NCBI GenBank assembly: GCA_039927975.1
Contig: JBDSTZ010000358.1
Location: 1-8,121, forward strand
Direction of reading: 5' to 3'
DNA from: JBDSTZ01 sp039927975
GTDB taxonomy: Bacteria > Pseudomonadota > Gammaproteobacteria > Burkholderiales > Burkholderiaceae_D
Length of the DNA stretch: 8,121 nucleotides
Part shown: piece after piece, positions 1 through 6,154 of the stretch
How positions within the stretch are numbered: position 1 is the stretch's first letter
Layout: each line of letters starts with the position of its first letter
Notes under the pieces: generated by a model
The model's database searches: none
What the model saw: the letters and a program-made list of their open reading frames with translations, nothing else
Told to the model about the DNA's origin: nothing
Made by a program: the position numbers and the translations under genes

Positions 1-562
1 TCTGCTGGCCTCGCTGGGCGGGGCGGGCGTCGACCGTTTCAGTCGACTGCGCGCGCGCCGGCCGGTGCTTTTCGCCGGCCTGTGCGGCTTGTTGGTCGCG
101 CTGATCGGGGTGGCCGGCGACGGCGCCTGTTTCGGCAGCGGCTACGCGACCACCCGTGCGCTGGTCGAGGGCGGCGCGCCGTTGCCGGCCATCTTCGCGC
201 CGATGAAGTTCGTGGCCACCTGGCTGACCGCCTGGTCGGGCGCGCCGGCCGGCATCTTCGCCCCCGCGCTGGCGATCGGCGCGGCGATCGGCAACGACGT
301 CGCGCTGCTGTTCCCGCAGGTGCCGATGGCGGCCCTGATCGCGCTCGGCATGGTCGGCTTCTTGGCCGCCGTCACCCAGGCGCCGCTGACCGCCTTCATC
401 ATTGTCATGGAGATGGTCGACGGCCATTCCATGGTGCTCAGCCTGATGGCGTGCGCGCTGGTGTCGACGGCGGTATCGCGGATCATCAGTCCGCCGCTGT
501 ATCCGGGGCTGGCCAAGATGCAGGCGCGGCCGCGCGAAGCACCCACCGAACTCCACACGTAA
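1..562 (+). CDS. ClC-family chloride channel/transporter, C-terminal part
   Basis: An open frame enters from the left edge (first full codon at position 2) and runs about 186 residues to TAA at 560-562, so the start lies outside the window. It is an integral membrane protein with several hydrophobic helices. The family signature SGAPAGIFAP (encoded around 235-264) matches the GxFxP anion-pathway motif, for example SGAPGGIFAP in E. coli ClcA. Downstream, TQAPLTAFIIVMEMVD matches the conserved helix RAPLTxxxLVLEMTD, and PPLYPGLA near the C-terminus carries the Tyr that coordinates the central anion in ClC proteins. The gating-glutamate motif GREGP and the internal proton glutamate would lie upstream, so channel and H+/Cl- exchanger cannot be told apart here. 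The protein ends about 14 residues after the Tyr helix, so it has no C-terminal CBS domains. Family assignment is secure; the substrate (chloride or fluoride) is inferred. Confidence 0.9.
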   Translation, partial: LLASLGGAGVDRFSRLRARRPVLFAGLCGLLVALIGVAGDGACFGSGYATTRALVEGGAPLPAIFAPMKFVATWLTAWSGAPAGIFAPALAIGAAIGNDVALLFPQVPMAALIALGMVGFLAAVTQAPLTAFIIVMEMVDGHSMVLSLMACALVSTAVSRIISPPLYPGLAKMQARPREAPTELHT

Positions 563-565
563 ACG

Positions 566-603
566 GCAACCGGGCCGAACGCTGGCGTGTTCGACCCGGT
601 TGC
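566..603. terminator. Long stem-loop between convergent genes, probable bidirectional terminator
   Basis: GCAACCGGGCCGAAC (566-580) and GTTCGACCCGGTTGC (589-603) form a 15-bp stem with an 8-nt loop. The only non-Watson-Crick position is 575/594. It is C-A in the plus-strand transcript but a G-U wobble in the minus-strand transcript, so the stem is complete in RNA from the minus-strand operon. It lies between the stop of the ClC gene (562) and the stop of the metalloprotease gene (619). A good U-tract is missing on both sides (only TTT on the minus side), so termination may be inefficient, or the structure may protect 3' ends. Confidence 0.6.
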
Positions 604-618
604 ATTACATCGCAAGTA

Positions 619-2058
619 CTACCAGCCGATATCCTGCAACAGCGGCAAGGTCAGGTCGCGCGGCGGCTTCACCTCGTGCGGCAGGTCGGCGTTGATGGAC
701 GGTTCCATCAACTGGTTCGGCCTGGCGTCGGTGGTGTAGTGCGACACGCTGGAACCGGGCGACAGTTCGGTGGGCGTGTACATGCGGATGCGGTTGGCCG
801 CGTCGGTGCCGGCCAGCTTGCCGGGATTGACGCCGAGGCTGGCGATCACCCCCGAAGTGGTGCGCGAGCGCCGCGTCAGCTTGGCCTTGAGATCGATGCC
901 GGCCTGCTGGGTGATGCGCACCGCCGGAATCGTGATCGACGGGTCGGCGCCACCCAGGCCGGTCAATTCGCCGGCCGCGTTGTCGGCCACCACCATGGCG
1001 ATCGCGCCGGCCTCCTGCACGTTCCTGGCCTTGACGACGAAGGCGCACACGCCGCGGTCGACCAGCGCGACGTTGCCGCGCACGGCCAGCGCGTTGGCCG
1101 GGCTGAGCGGGGTGCAGGCGAGACCCGTACCGTTTTCCTGGTCGACCACCGGCATCAGCTGGCCGACCACGGGCACGCCGCCCAGCGGCGGACCGAACGA
1201 GGCGTCGCCCACGTCGACGTTGCCGGCCGCGCCGCCGGCCGCCGGCCCGGTGATCAACAAGGTCGACTCCGGTCCCAGCACCACCGGCACGGCGGCCTTG
1301 ACCTTGGGACCGTTCCACGACAGGCCGCGATAGCTGATCGATGACAGGCGGCGCTCCTCGTTGCTCATGTTGACCCACAGCTTGTTGCTGCGGTTGTCGA
1401 TCAGGAAGTAATCCCAGATCGAGGGCACGTCGTTGATCTGTTCGCCCGTCTCGTCGTCGGTGAAGGTCTGGAAGCCGAGGCCGTGGCCGAGCTCGTGCAA
1501 CAGCACACTGACCAGGTCGATGGCGGTGCCGGCGTGGTTGTCGAGCCCGAGGTAGAAGCCGGACCCGGGCAGGCAGTCGGGAAACAGGCCCAGTCGCGAG
1601 TTGAAGCGCGCCACGATGTGCGGCGAGCCCGGCGCCTGGTCGGTGCCGGCCAGCTTGCTCGCCAGCGCGCTCGGGTACCAGGCGTTGGTTTTCGGCGCGC
1701 CGGGAAAGTCCGAGAAGATGTCGTTGGCGCCGGCCGAGCCGAGCACCGCGCTCGATTCGCTGCACGAGAGCGGCACGAAGGAGGCGCCGACCCGGATCGG
1801 CACGCTGCTGTTGATGTTGGCGGCCCAGATGTCGGCGGCGGCCTGGAAGGCGATCAGGCGCTGCTGGCCGAGCGTGGTGCCGCTGTTGCCGCCGACCGTG
1901 GCGGCCGGGGTCGGATCGTTGAAGCCAACCCCCGGCTCGTTGAGGTTGACGATGGTGATGGTGGCGGCGGCCTGGGCGCCGGAGACGGCGCCGGCCAGCG
2001 CGGCGAAGGCCAGCGCGCAGGCGGCGCACGAGCGGCGCAGGGGATTAACGGTTCTCAT
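619..2058 (-). CDS. Exported zinc metalloprotease with PA domain
   Basis: This 479-residue protein is predicted to be an exported zinc-dependent peptidase. Residues 1-31 form a Sec signal peptide (Arg pair, Cys/Ala/Leu-rich core, AQA cleavage site). The mature protein begins directly with ATITIVNLNEPGVGF, so there is no room for an inhibitory propeptide. The zinc motif HELGHGLGF (188-196) supplies two His ligands and the catalytic Glu. A PA domain (about 260-405), with core GNVALVDRGVCAFVVKARN (328-346), follows. A Met-turn-like LMEPS (450-454) comes after SVSHY (437-441), and the protein ends DIGW. The PA domain therefore sits between the zinc motif and the Met-turn. Cys315 and Cys338 probably pair within the PA domain, and Cys99 may pair with Cys162. 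I chose the ATG at 2056-2058 because AGGAG (2066-2070) lies 7 nt upstream and a signal peptide follows at once; the frame could extend to 2121. It is the last gene of the operon and overlaps the previous gene by 14 nt. There is no PEP-CTERM tag, so it is probably periplasmic or secreted. The substrate is unknown. Confidence 0.85.
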   Translation of the reverse strand: MRTVNPLRRSCAACALAFAALAGAVSGAQAAATITIVNLNEPGVGFNDPTPAATVGGNSGTTLGQQRLIAFQAAADIWAANINSSVPIRVGASFVPLSCSESSAVLGSAGANDIFSDFPGAPKTNAWYPSALASKLAGTDQAPGSPHIVARFNSRLGLFPDCLPGSGFYLGLDNHAGTAIDLVSVLLHELGHGLGFQTFTDDETGEQINDVPSIWDYFLIDNRSNKLWVNMSNEERRLSSISYRGLSWNGPKVKAAVPVVLGPESTLLITGPAAGGAAGNVDVGDASFGPPLGGVPVVGQLMPVVDQENGTGLACTPLSPANALAVRGNVALVDRGVCAFVVKARNVQEAGAIAMVVADNAAGELTGLGGADPSITIPAVRITQQAGIDLKAKLTRRSRTTSGVIASLGVNPGKLAGTDAANRIRMYTPTELSPGSSVSHYTTDARPNQLMEPSINADLPHEVKPPRDLTLPLLQDIGW

Positions 2059-2437
2059 GGGTATGCTCCTGGTGCTGGGCGGCTTCGGCGGCGTCGGCGC
2101 CTTGCACGCATTCGGTGGCAAGCTTGCCGTCGGCTTCGCGCCGCGCGACGGTGTAGACCAGGGCCGATTCGCCCATATGCTTGTGCAAGGTGCCGTTGTC
2201 GCGCCGCACGGCGGGGCTGGTGGCGGCCTTGGCCGGCGCCATCCCCTTTGCCTGCTCTTGCTGGCGCAGGGCTTTCACTTCGGCCGGCGTGGCCATGCGG
2301 GTTTGGCCGGTGACCGGGTCGCGCGCGACCACCATGCCGGCTTCGTCGTCGGCGCGGGCTTTCGAGGGCAGCGTAAGCGCGGCGATGATCAGCAGCGCGG
2401 TCAGCGTGCCGGTGACCAGGACTTTATTGCTGGACAT
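2045..2437 (-). CDS. Small exported protein of the post-PEP-CTERM type
   Basis: This is a 130-residue protein with an N-terminal signal sequence (hydrophobic stretch about 6-22, then SKARA, probable cleavage after Ala29), giving a mature protein of about 101 residues. The mature part starts DDEAGMVVARDPVTGQTRMATPAEVKAL. This Asp-Pro-x-Thr-Gly / Thr-Pro-Ala-Glu pattern resembles small proteins that I recall being annotated as 'post-PEP-CTERM-1 domain' proteins, encoded next to PEP-CTERM genes. A Lys/Ala/Gln-rich linker follows, then a second block (LVYTVARREADGKLATECVQG, about 93-113) with the only Cys (110), and a His-rich tail HQEHTH (122-127). AAGGGAG (2444-2450) lies 6 nt before the ATG. 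The gene overlaps both neighbours by 14 nt, so translation is probably coupled. The biochemical role is unknown. It could be an accessory factor for the anchored protein or the protease, and the His-rich tail could bind metal; both are inference. Confidence 0.75.
   Translation of the reverse strand: MSSNKVLVTGTLTALLIIAALTLPSKARADDEAGMVVARDPVTGQTRMATPAEVKALRQQEQAKGMAPAKAATSPAVRRDNGTLHKHMGESALVYTVARREADGKLATECVQGADAAEAAQHQEHTHENR
2066..2070 (-). promoter_or_regulatory. Ribosome binding site deciding the metalloprotease start
   Basis: On the minus strand AGGAG lies 7 nt before the ATG at 2058, inside the end of the preceding gene. It supports the 2058 start over the longer frame from 2121, which would add 21 Pro/Lys-rich residues ahead of a normal signal peptide. 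Confidence 0.75.
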
Positions 2438-3125
2438 GGCGGACTCCCTTCAGGACAGGTGATGGCAGGTTTAACTTGCGGCGCAGCAGCGTCAGCGCGC
2501 CCAGGCCCAGGCCGAGCATCAGCCAGGCCGACGGCTCCGGCACCGCCATGATGCTGACCGTGTCGATGCCGATATAGTTCGAGGCGCCGGCGTCGCCCAG
2601 GTAGTGGAAGGCGAAGCGGCCGGTGCCGGTCAGGTTCAGGCTGGTGCTGAACTGTTGCCAGCTCGACGGGTAGGGCGTGGTGCCGCCGAGAGTGGTGATG
2701 AGGGTGGAAAAGCCGGCCGTGTCGGTGCCGCTGCCGGCGGAAAAACGCACTTCGAGCGTGTCGTTCAGGCCGGGCGCCTTGGCGCCGCAGGTGTAGAACG
2801 AGAAGGTGGTGGCGGCAGTGGCGAAGCTCAGCTCGGGCGTGATCAGCCAGGTGTCGATGGTGCCCAGGCCGTTGAGCGCGCTCAGGTAGCTGTTGGCGAT
2901 ATAGGAGTCGGCCGGCCCCGACTGGGCGCGGAACACGCCGGAATTGCCCTGGAACCAGTCCTGGCCGGGTCCGGTGCTGTGGTTGACTTCAACCCAGCCG
3001 GGCAGGTTGTCGACATCGTTGAAATTTTCTTTGAGCAAAACCGCGCCGGCCGCCTGCGCCGCCGTCGGCGCCAGCGCCGCCGCCGCAAGGGTGAGCGAGG
3101 CGAACAAGGTATGGGAAGTTTTCAT
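2424..3125 (-). CDS. PEP-CTERM sorting-domain protein with choice-of-anchor J-like domain
   Basis: This 233-residue exported protein has an N-terminal signal peptide (MKTSHTLFASLTLAAAALAP..., cleavage near residue 25). The body has the pattern ENFNDVDNLPGWVEVN (33-48), Trp57 and DTWLITPEL (91-99), followed by beta-rich Thr/Ser/Gly sequence. This resembles the choice-of-anchor J / cleaved-adhesin type of beta-sandwich. The C-terminal sorting signal is VPEP (195-198), a hydrophobic helix (200-214) and RRK (215-217). In the PEP-CTERM/exosortase system such tails direct export and are cut near the PEP motif by a membrane exosortase; no exosortase is encoded in this window. Unusually, 16 residues follow the basic cluster (218-233), whereas PEP-CTERM proteins usually end within a few residues of it. 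The gene heads the three-gene minus-strand operon behind the promoter region at 3213-3240. Its probable place is the cell envelope or extracellular matrix; its ligand is unknown. Confidence 0.88.
   Translation of the reverse strand: MKTSHTLFASLTLAAAALAPTAAQAAGAVLLKENFNDVDNLPGWVEVNHSTGPGQDWFQGNSGVFRAQSGPADSYIANSYLSALNGLGTIDTWLITPELSFATAATTFSFYTCGAKAPGLNDTLEVRFSAGSGTDTAGFSTLITTLGGTTPYPSSWQQFSTSLNLTGTGRFAFHYLGDAGASNYIGIDTVSIMAVPEPSAWLMLGLGLGALTLLRRKLNLPSPVLKGVRHVQQ
2443..2450 (-). promoter_or_regulatory. Ribosome binding site of the small exported protein gene
   Basis: Minus-strand AAGGGAGT, 5-6 nt before the ATG at 2437. It lies inside the codons for the tail of the PEP-CTERM protein, so that tail's sequence is constrained by the next gene's translation signal. 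Confidence 0.6.
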
Positions 3126-3206
3126 GGGTGTGCTTTCGTGCGTGGACCAAACGGAGGGGGAAAGCCCGCGAGAAAAAATACGGGTTGTTGCTCATACAAT
3201 AATATG

Positions 3207-3242
3207 GCTTGAATGATATTGAGCATTGATTTTTATTCAAGC
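3207..3242. repeat. 8-bp inverted repeat overlapping the operon promoter
   Basis: GCTTGAAT (3207-3214) and ATTCAAGC (3235-3242) are perfect inverted copies separated by 20 bp, with centres 28 bp apart. The right arm covers the predicted -35 element and the left arm partly overlaps the -10 element (minus strand). This placement would suit a dimeric operator, but no known regulator motif is recognised. Confidence 0.5.
3213..3240 (-). promoter_or_regulatory. Predicted sigma-70 promoter of the PEP-CTERM/protease operon
   Basis: On the minus strand TTGAAT (3240-3235, 4/6 to TTGACA) and TATCAT (3218-3213, 5/6 to TATAAT) are 16 nt apart in a markedly AT-rich island. Transcription would start near 3206, leaving an untranslated leader of about 80 nt before the ATG at 3125. 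The promoter lies downstream of the terminator of the preceding minus-strand gene, so the operon is probably an independent unit. No -24/-12 sigma-54 element (GG-N10-GC in TGGC/TTGC context) is evident. Confidence 0.5.
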
Positions 3243-3283
3243 TCGACCGGCCAGTCGGGATGGCGCGCGTCCTGCCCGGGACG

Positions 3284-3309
3284 AAAAAAAGCCGCTGGCG
3301 GGCAGCGGC
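3284..3309 (-). terminator. Intrinsic (Rho-independent) terminator of the FemAB-like gene
   Basis: The minus-strand transcript reads GCCGCTG, a 5-nt loop, CAGCGGC (a perfect 7-bp GC-rich stem, 3309-3291) and then seven U residues (3290-3284). It starts 22 nt after the TAA stop at 3332-3334. This is a textbook intrinsic terminator. It isolates the upstream gene from the PEP-CTERM operon. Confidence 0.9.
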
Positions 3310-3331
3310 GGTCGCGGAGGGAAGGGCGGCG

Positions 3332-4483
3332 TTAGCGCGGCGTCGGGGCCCCGGCGCGGAAGGGATTGCGCTCGTTGAGCTCGTCGATGTAGTCGTCAAT
3401 GCCGCCCCGTTCGCGTTCAAGGAAGCGTTCGATGGCGTCGGCAAAGGCGGGATGGGCCAGCCAGTGGGCCGACCAAGTCGGGGTCGGCAGGAAGCCGCGC
3501 GCCATCTTGTGTCCGCCCTGGGCGCCGCCCTCGAACACGGCGATCCCTTGCTCGATGCAAAATTCGAGCGGCTGGTAATACGCGGTCTCGAAATGCAGGC
3601 AGGGCACGTGTTCGAGTTCGCCCCAGTAGCGGCCGAACAGGGTGGTGGCGCTGTGGATCACCAGCGAGGCGGCGATCGGCTTGCCGCCGCGCTCGGCGAT
3701 CACCAGCAGGATATTGTCCGGCATGTCGCGCCCGATGCGCTCGAAGAAATCCAGGTTCAGATAAGGCGAGGAATGATGCGCCGCGTAGGTGTGGCGGTAG
3801 CAGCGGTTGAACAGGCGCCAGTCGGCCTCGGTGGCTTCGCGCCCGCGCACCCGGCGCAGCGCGACGCCGGCCTCGGCCACCTTGCGCCGCTCGGCGCGGA
3901 TGTTCTTGCGCTTCTTTTGTTCGAGCGTGGCGAGAAAGGCGTCGAAGTCGGCGTAGCCGGCGTTGAGCCAGTGGAACTGCACGCCGCGCCGCAGCATGAA
4001 GCCGGCCCCGGCCAACTGCTCGGCCTGTTCCTCCGGCGGATACAGGATGTGGGTCGACGACACCTCGCTGGCGCGCTGGGTGGCGCACAGCACCTCGACG
4101 AGGGCGGCGCGTGCGCGGGCGTCAACCGCCATCAGGCGCGGCCCCGTCACCGGCGTGAAGGGAATCGCCGACAGCAGCTTGGGATAGTAATCGAGGCCGT
4201 TGCGCTGGTAAGCATCTGCCCAGGCCCAGTCGAACACGTATTCACCGTAGGAATGGCCCTTCACATACAGCGGCATGGCGGCGGCCAGCTGGTCGCCGTC
4301 GTACAGGGTGATGAATTGCGGCTGCCAGCCGCTCTCGGCGCTCGCGCTGCCCGAGGCGTGCAGCGCGTCGAGAAAGGCGAACGACAGAAAGGGATTCGGC
4401 GCCGCCTGCGCCTGCACCAGGCCATCCCATGCGCTCTGGCCGATCTCGGATAGGGAAGAAGCGATATGCGTGCGATAATTCAT
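3332..4483 (-). CDS. FemAB-like (DUF482) GNAT-superfamily protein
   Basis: This 383-residue protein matches the FemAB_like/DUF482 (COG3146-type) family, annotated as peptidoglycan biosynthesis/recognition or GNAT N-acetyltransferase proteins. Supporting blocks are NPFLSFAFLDALHASGSA (30-47); the aromatic run GEYVFDWAWADAY (80-92) followed by YYPKLLSAIPFTPVTGPR (99-116); a basic segment EQKKRKNIRAERRKV (188-202), usual before the second acyltransferase lobe; and a C-terminal GGAQGGHKMARGFLPT (319-334). No signal peptide or membrane helix is seen, so it is probably cytoplasmic. The start is uncertain. Adjacent ATGs occur at 4483 and 4486, and in-frame starts at 4519 and 4555 would run into nadE. 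I chose 4483 because family N-termini begin close to SSLSEIGQSAWD and a weak AAGAA lies 7 nt upstream. The gene is transcribed alone and ends at a strong terminator. The true acceptor and donor are not known. Confidence 0.85.
   Translation of the reverse strand: MNYRTHIASSLSEIGQSAWDGLVQAQAAPNPFLSFAFLDALHASGSASAESGWQPQFITLYDGDQLAAAMPLYVKGHSYGEYVFDWAWADAYQRNGLDYYPKLLSAIPFTPVTGPRLMAVDARARAALVEVLCATQRASEVSSTHILYPPEEQAEQLAGAGFMLRRGVQFHWLNAGYADFDAFLATLEQKKRKNIRAERRKVAEAGVALRRVRGREATEADWRLFNRCYRHTYAAHHSSPYLNLDFFERIGRDMPDNILLVIAERGGKPIAASLVIHSATTLFGRYWGELEHVPCLHFETAYYQPLEFCIEQGIAVFEGGAQGGHKMARGFLPTPTWSAHWLAHPAFADAIERFLERERGGIDDYIDELNERNPFRAGAPTPR
4471..4479 (+). promoter_or_regulatory. Candidate extended -10 promoter element for nadE
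   Basis: TGCGATAAT is a TGn extended -10 element with GATAAT (5/6 to TATAAT). It lies about 39 nt before the nadE ATG, giving a leader of about 30 nt. No convincing -35 element is seen, which is acceptable for extended -10 promoters. It lies inside the first codons of the divergent FemAB-like gene. Confidence 0.35.
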
Positions 4484-4517
4484 CATCCAATTCTTGTAGC
4501 AGTCCGCTATCTCCGTC

Positions 4518-6149
4518 ATGTCCGCACTATCAGTTAAGACCGTAAAAGTCGCCATCGTTCAAATGAACAGCACCGTCGGCGATCTGGCCGGCAACCGCGC
4601 GCGCATCCTGGCCGCCGCCGCCCGCGCCGCCGGCGAGGGCGCCGACGTGGTGCTCACGCCCGAGCTGTCGCTGGTTGGCTATCCGCCCGAGGATCTCTTG
4701 CTGCGCAATGCATTCTACGCAAAAACGCGCGAAGCGTTGGTCGGCCTGGCCGCCGACCTCGCCGCCTTTGCCGGCCTGCGCGTGGTGGTCGGCCATCCGA
4801 CCGAACAAGATGGCGCGCGCTACAACGCCGCCTCGGTCTTGCTGGACGGCGCGGTGCTCGGCACCTACCGCAAGCACGACCTGCCCAACACCACCGTATT
4901 CGACGAGAAGCGCTACTTCGCCTCGGCCGACGACGCGCTGGTGTTCGAGGTCAAGGGGGTGCGCTTCGGCGTCAACATTTGCGAGGACACCTGGTTCGCC
5001 CACGCCCCCGCGCGCGCCAAGGCCGCCGGCGCCCAGGTGCTGCTGGTGCCGAACGGTTCGCCCTACCACATGAACAAGCAGCACCTGCGCGCCGAAACCA
5101 TGCGCGCCAACGTCAGCGCGCAGGGGCTGGCGCTGGTGTACGCCAACCTGGTCGGCGGCCAGGACGAGCTGATCTTCGACGGCGACTCGTTCGTCATGGA
5201 CGCGCAGGGCGAAGTCGCCGCGCGCCTGGCGCATTTCGCCGACGACTTCGCGATCGTCGAATTCGACGGCGCCCGTCCGCTGGCCCAGCCGCTGCCGGCG
5301 CCGCTCTCGCTCGAAGCCCAGGTCTACCAGGCGCTGGTGCTGGGAGTGCGCGACTACATCGGCAAGAACGGTTTTCCGGGCGTGCTGATCGGCATGTCGG
5401 GCGGGGTCGACTCGGCCTTGACGCTGGCCATCGCGGTCGACGCGCTCGGCGCCGACAAGGTGCGCGCCATCATGATGCCGTCCCAATACACGGCCGACAT
5501 CTCGTGGATCGATTCGCGCGAGATGGTCGCCCGGCTTGGGGTGCGCTACGACGAGATTCCCATCAAAGCCTGCTTCGACGCCTTCCGCGCCACCCTGGCC
5601 GAGGAATTCGCCGGCCTCAAGGAAGACGCCACCGAGGAAAACCTGCAGGCGCGCATCCGCGGCACCTTGCTGATGGCCCTGTCGAACAAGCACGGCAGCA
5701 TCGTCCTCACCACCGGCAATAAGAGCGAGATGGCGGTCGGCTACTGCACCCTGTACGGTGACATGGCCGGCGGCTTCGCCGTCATCAAGGATATCGCCAA
5801 GACCCTGGTCTACCGCCTGTGCGACTACCGCAACGGCGTGGCCGAGGTGATTCCGACCCGTATCCTCACGCGCGGCCCCTCGGCCGAACTGCGCGACAAC
5901 CAGCTCGACCAGGATTCACTTCCCCCGTACGAGGTGCTTGATGGCATCATGCGCATGTACATGGAAGAAAACCAGTCGATTGCCGAAATCATCGAAGCGG
6001 GCTATCCTGCCGCCGATGTGGCGCGCGTGACGCGCCTGATCAAGATTAACGAATACAAGCGGCGCCAGTCGCCGGTCGGCATCCGCGTCACGCACCGAGG
6101 CTTCGGGCGCGACTGGCGCTACCCGATCACTTCCCGATTTTACGAGTAA
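4518..6149 (+). CDS. nadE: Glutamine-dependent NAD+ synthetase
   Basis: This 543-residue, full-length two-domain enzyme converts nicotinic acid adenine dinucleotide to NAD+ using ATP, with ammonia released from glutamine; it is cytosolic and the last step of NAD+ synthesis. Residues about 9-260 are a nitrilase-type glutaminase domain (KVAIVQMNSTVGDL at 10-23) with the Glu-Lys-Cys triad visible: Glu49 in TPELSLVGYPPEDL, Lys119 in YRKHDLPN and Cys155 in NICEDTWF. Residues about 265-543 are the synthetase domain with the pyrophosphate-binding loop SGGVDS (294-299), TGNKSEMAVGY (399-409), TLYGDMAGGF (411-420) and the C-terminal KRRQSPVGIRVTHRGFGRDW (514-533). All key residues are present. ATG 4518 is kept because it lies just upstream of the conserved N-terminal strand, although no good Shine-Dalgarno precedes it. 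glnB follows 15 nt downstream and is probably co-transcribed. Confidence 0.97.
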   Translation: MSALSVKTVKVAIVQMNSTVGDLAGNRARILAAAARAAGEGADVVLTPELSLVGYPPEDLLLRNAFYAKTREALVGLAADLAAFAGLRVVVGHPTEQDGARYNAASVLLDGAVLGTYRKHDLPNTTVFDEKRYFASADDALVFEVKGVRFGVNICEDTWFAHAPARAKAAGAQVLLVPNGSPYHMNKQHLRAETMRANVSAQGLALVYANLVGGQDELIFDGDSFVMDAQGEVAARLAHFADDFAIVEFDGARPLAQPLPAPLSLEAQVYQALVLGVRDYIGKNGFPGVLIGMSGGVDSALTLAIAVDALGADKVRAIMMPSQYTADISWIDSREMVARLGVRYDEIPIKACFDAFRATLAEEFAGLKEDATEENLQARIRGTLLMALSNKHGSIVLTTGNKSEMAVGYCTLYGDMAGGFAVIKDIAKTLVYRLCDYRNGVAEVIPTRILTRGPSAELRDNQLDQDSLPPYEVLDGIMRMYMEENQSIAEIIEAGYPAADVARVTRLIKINEYKRRQSPVGIRVTHRGFGRDWRYPITSRFYE

Positions 6150-6154
6150 CCTTC

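Noticed and set aside
82..1344. Long plus-strand open frame (420 codons) across the ClC end and the metalloprotease gene
   Set aside because: Its translation is Arg/Gly/Ala-rich with no domain. It overlaps two well-supported genes in other frames and is a by-product of high GC content.
605..2029. Minus-strand open frame (474 codons) overlapping the metalloprotease
   Set aside because: It is in a different frame from the HELGHGLGF-containing protein, very Arg-rich and of low complexity, with no signal peptide or motif.
2059..2121. N-terminal extension of the metalloprotease to an upstream start at 2121
   Set aside because: It adds 21 residues before a normal signal peptide, and the AGGAG at 2066-2070 fits the internal ATG at 2058.
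3126..3331. Sigma-54 (-24/-12) promoter for the PEP-CTERM operon, as known for some PEP-CTERM genes
   Set aside because: No GG-N10-GC element in the expected sequence context was found on the minus strand; the sigma-70-like pair fits better.
3260..4453. Plus-strand open frame (397 codons) opposite the FemAB-like gene
   Set aside because: The minus-strand product has recognisable family motifs and its own terminator; the plus-strand one has none.
4530..5693. Minus-strand open frame (387 codons) opposite nadE
   Set aside because: It mirrors nadE codons (Val/Gly/His/Gln-rich, no motif), and nadE is certain.
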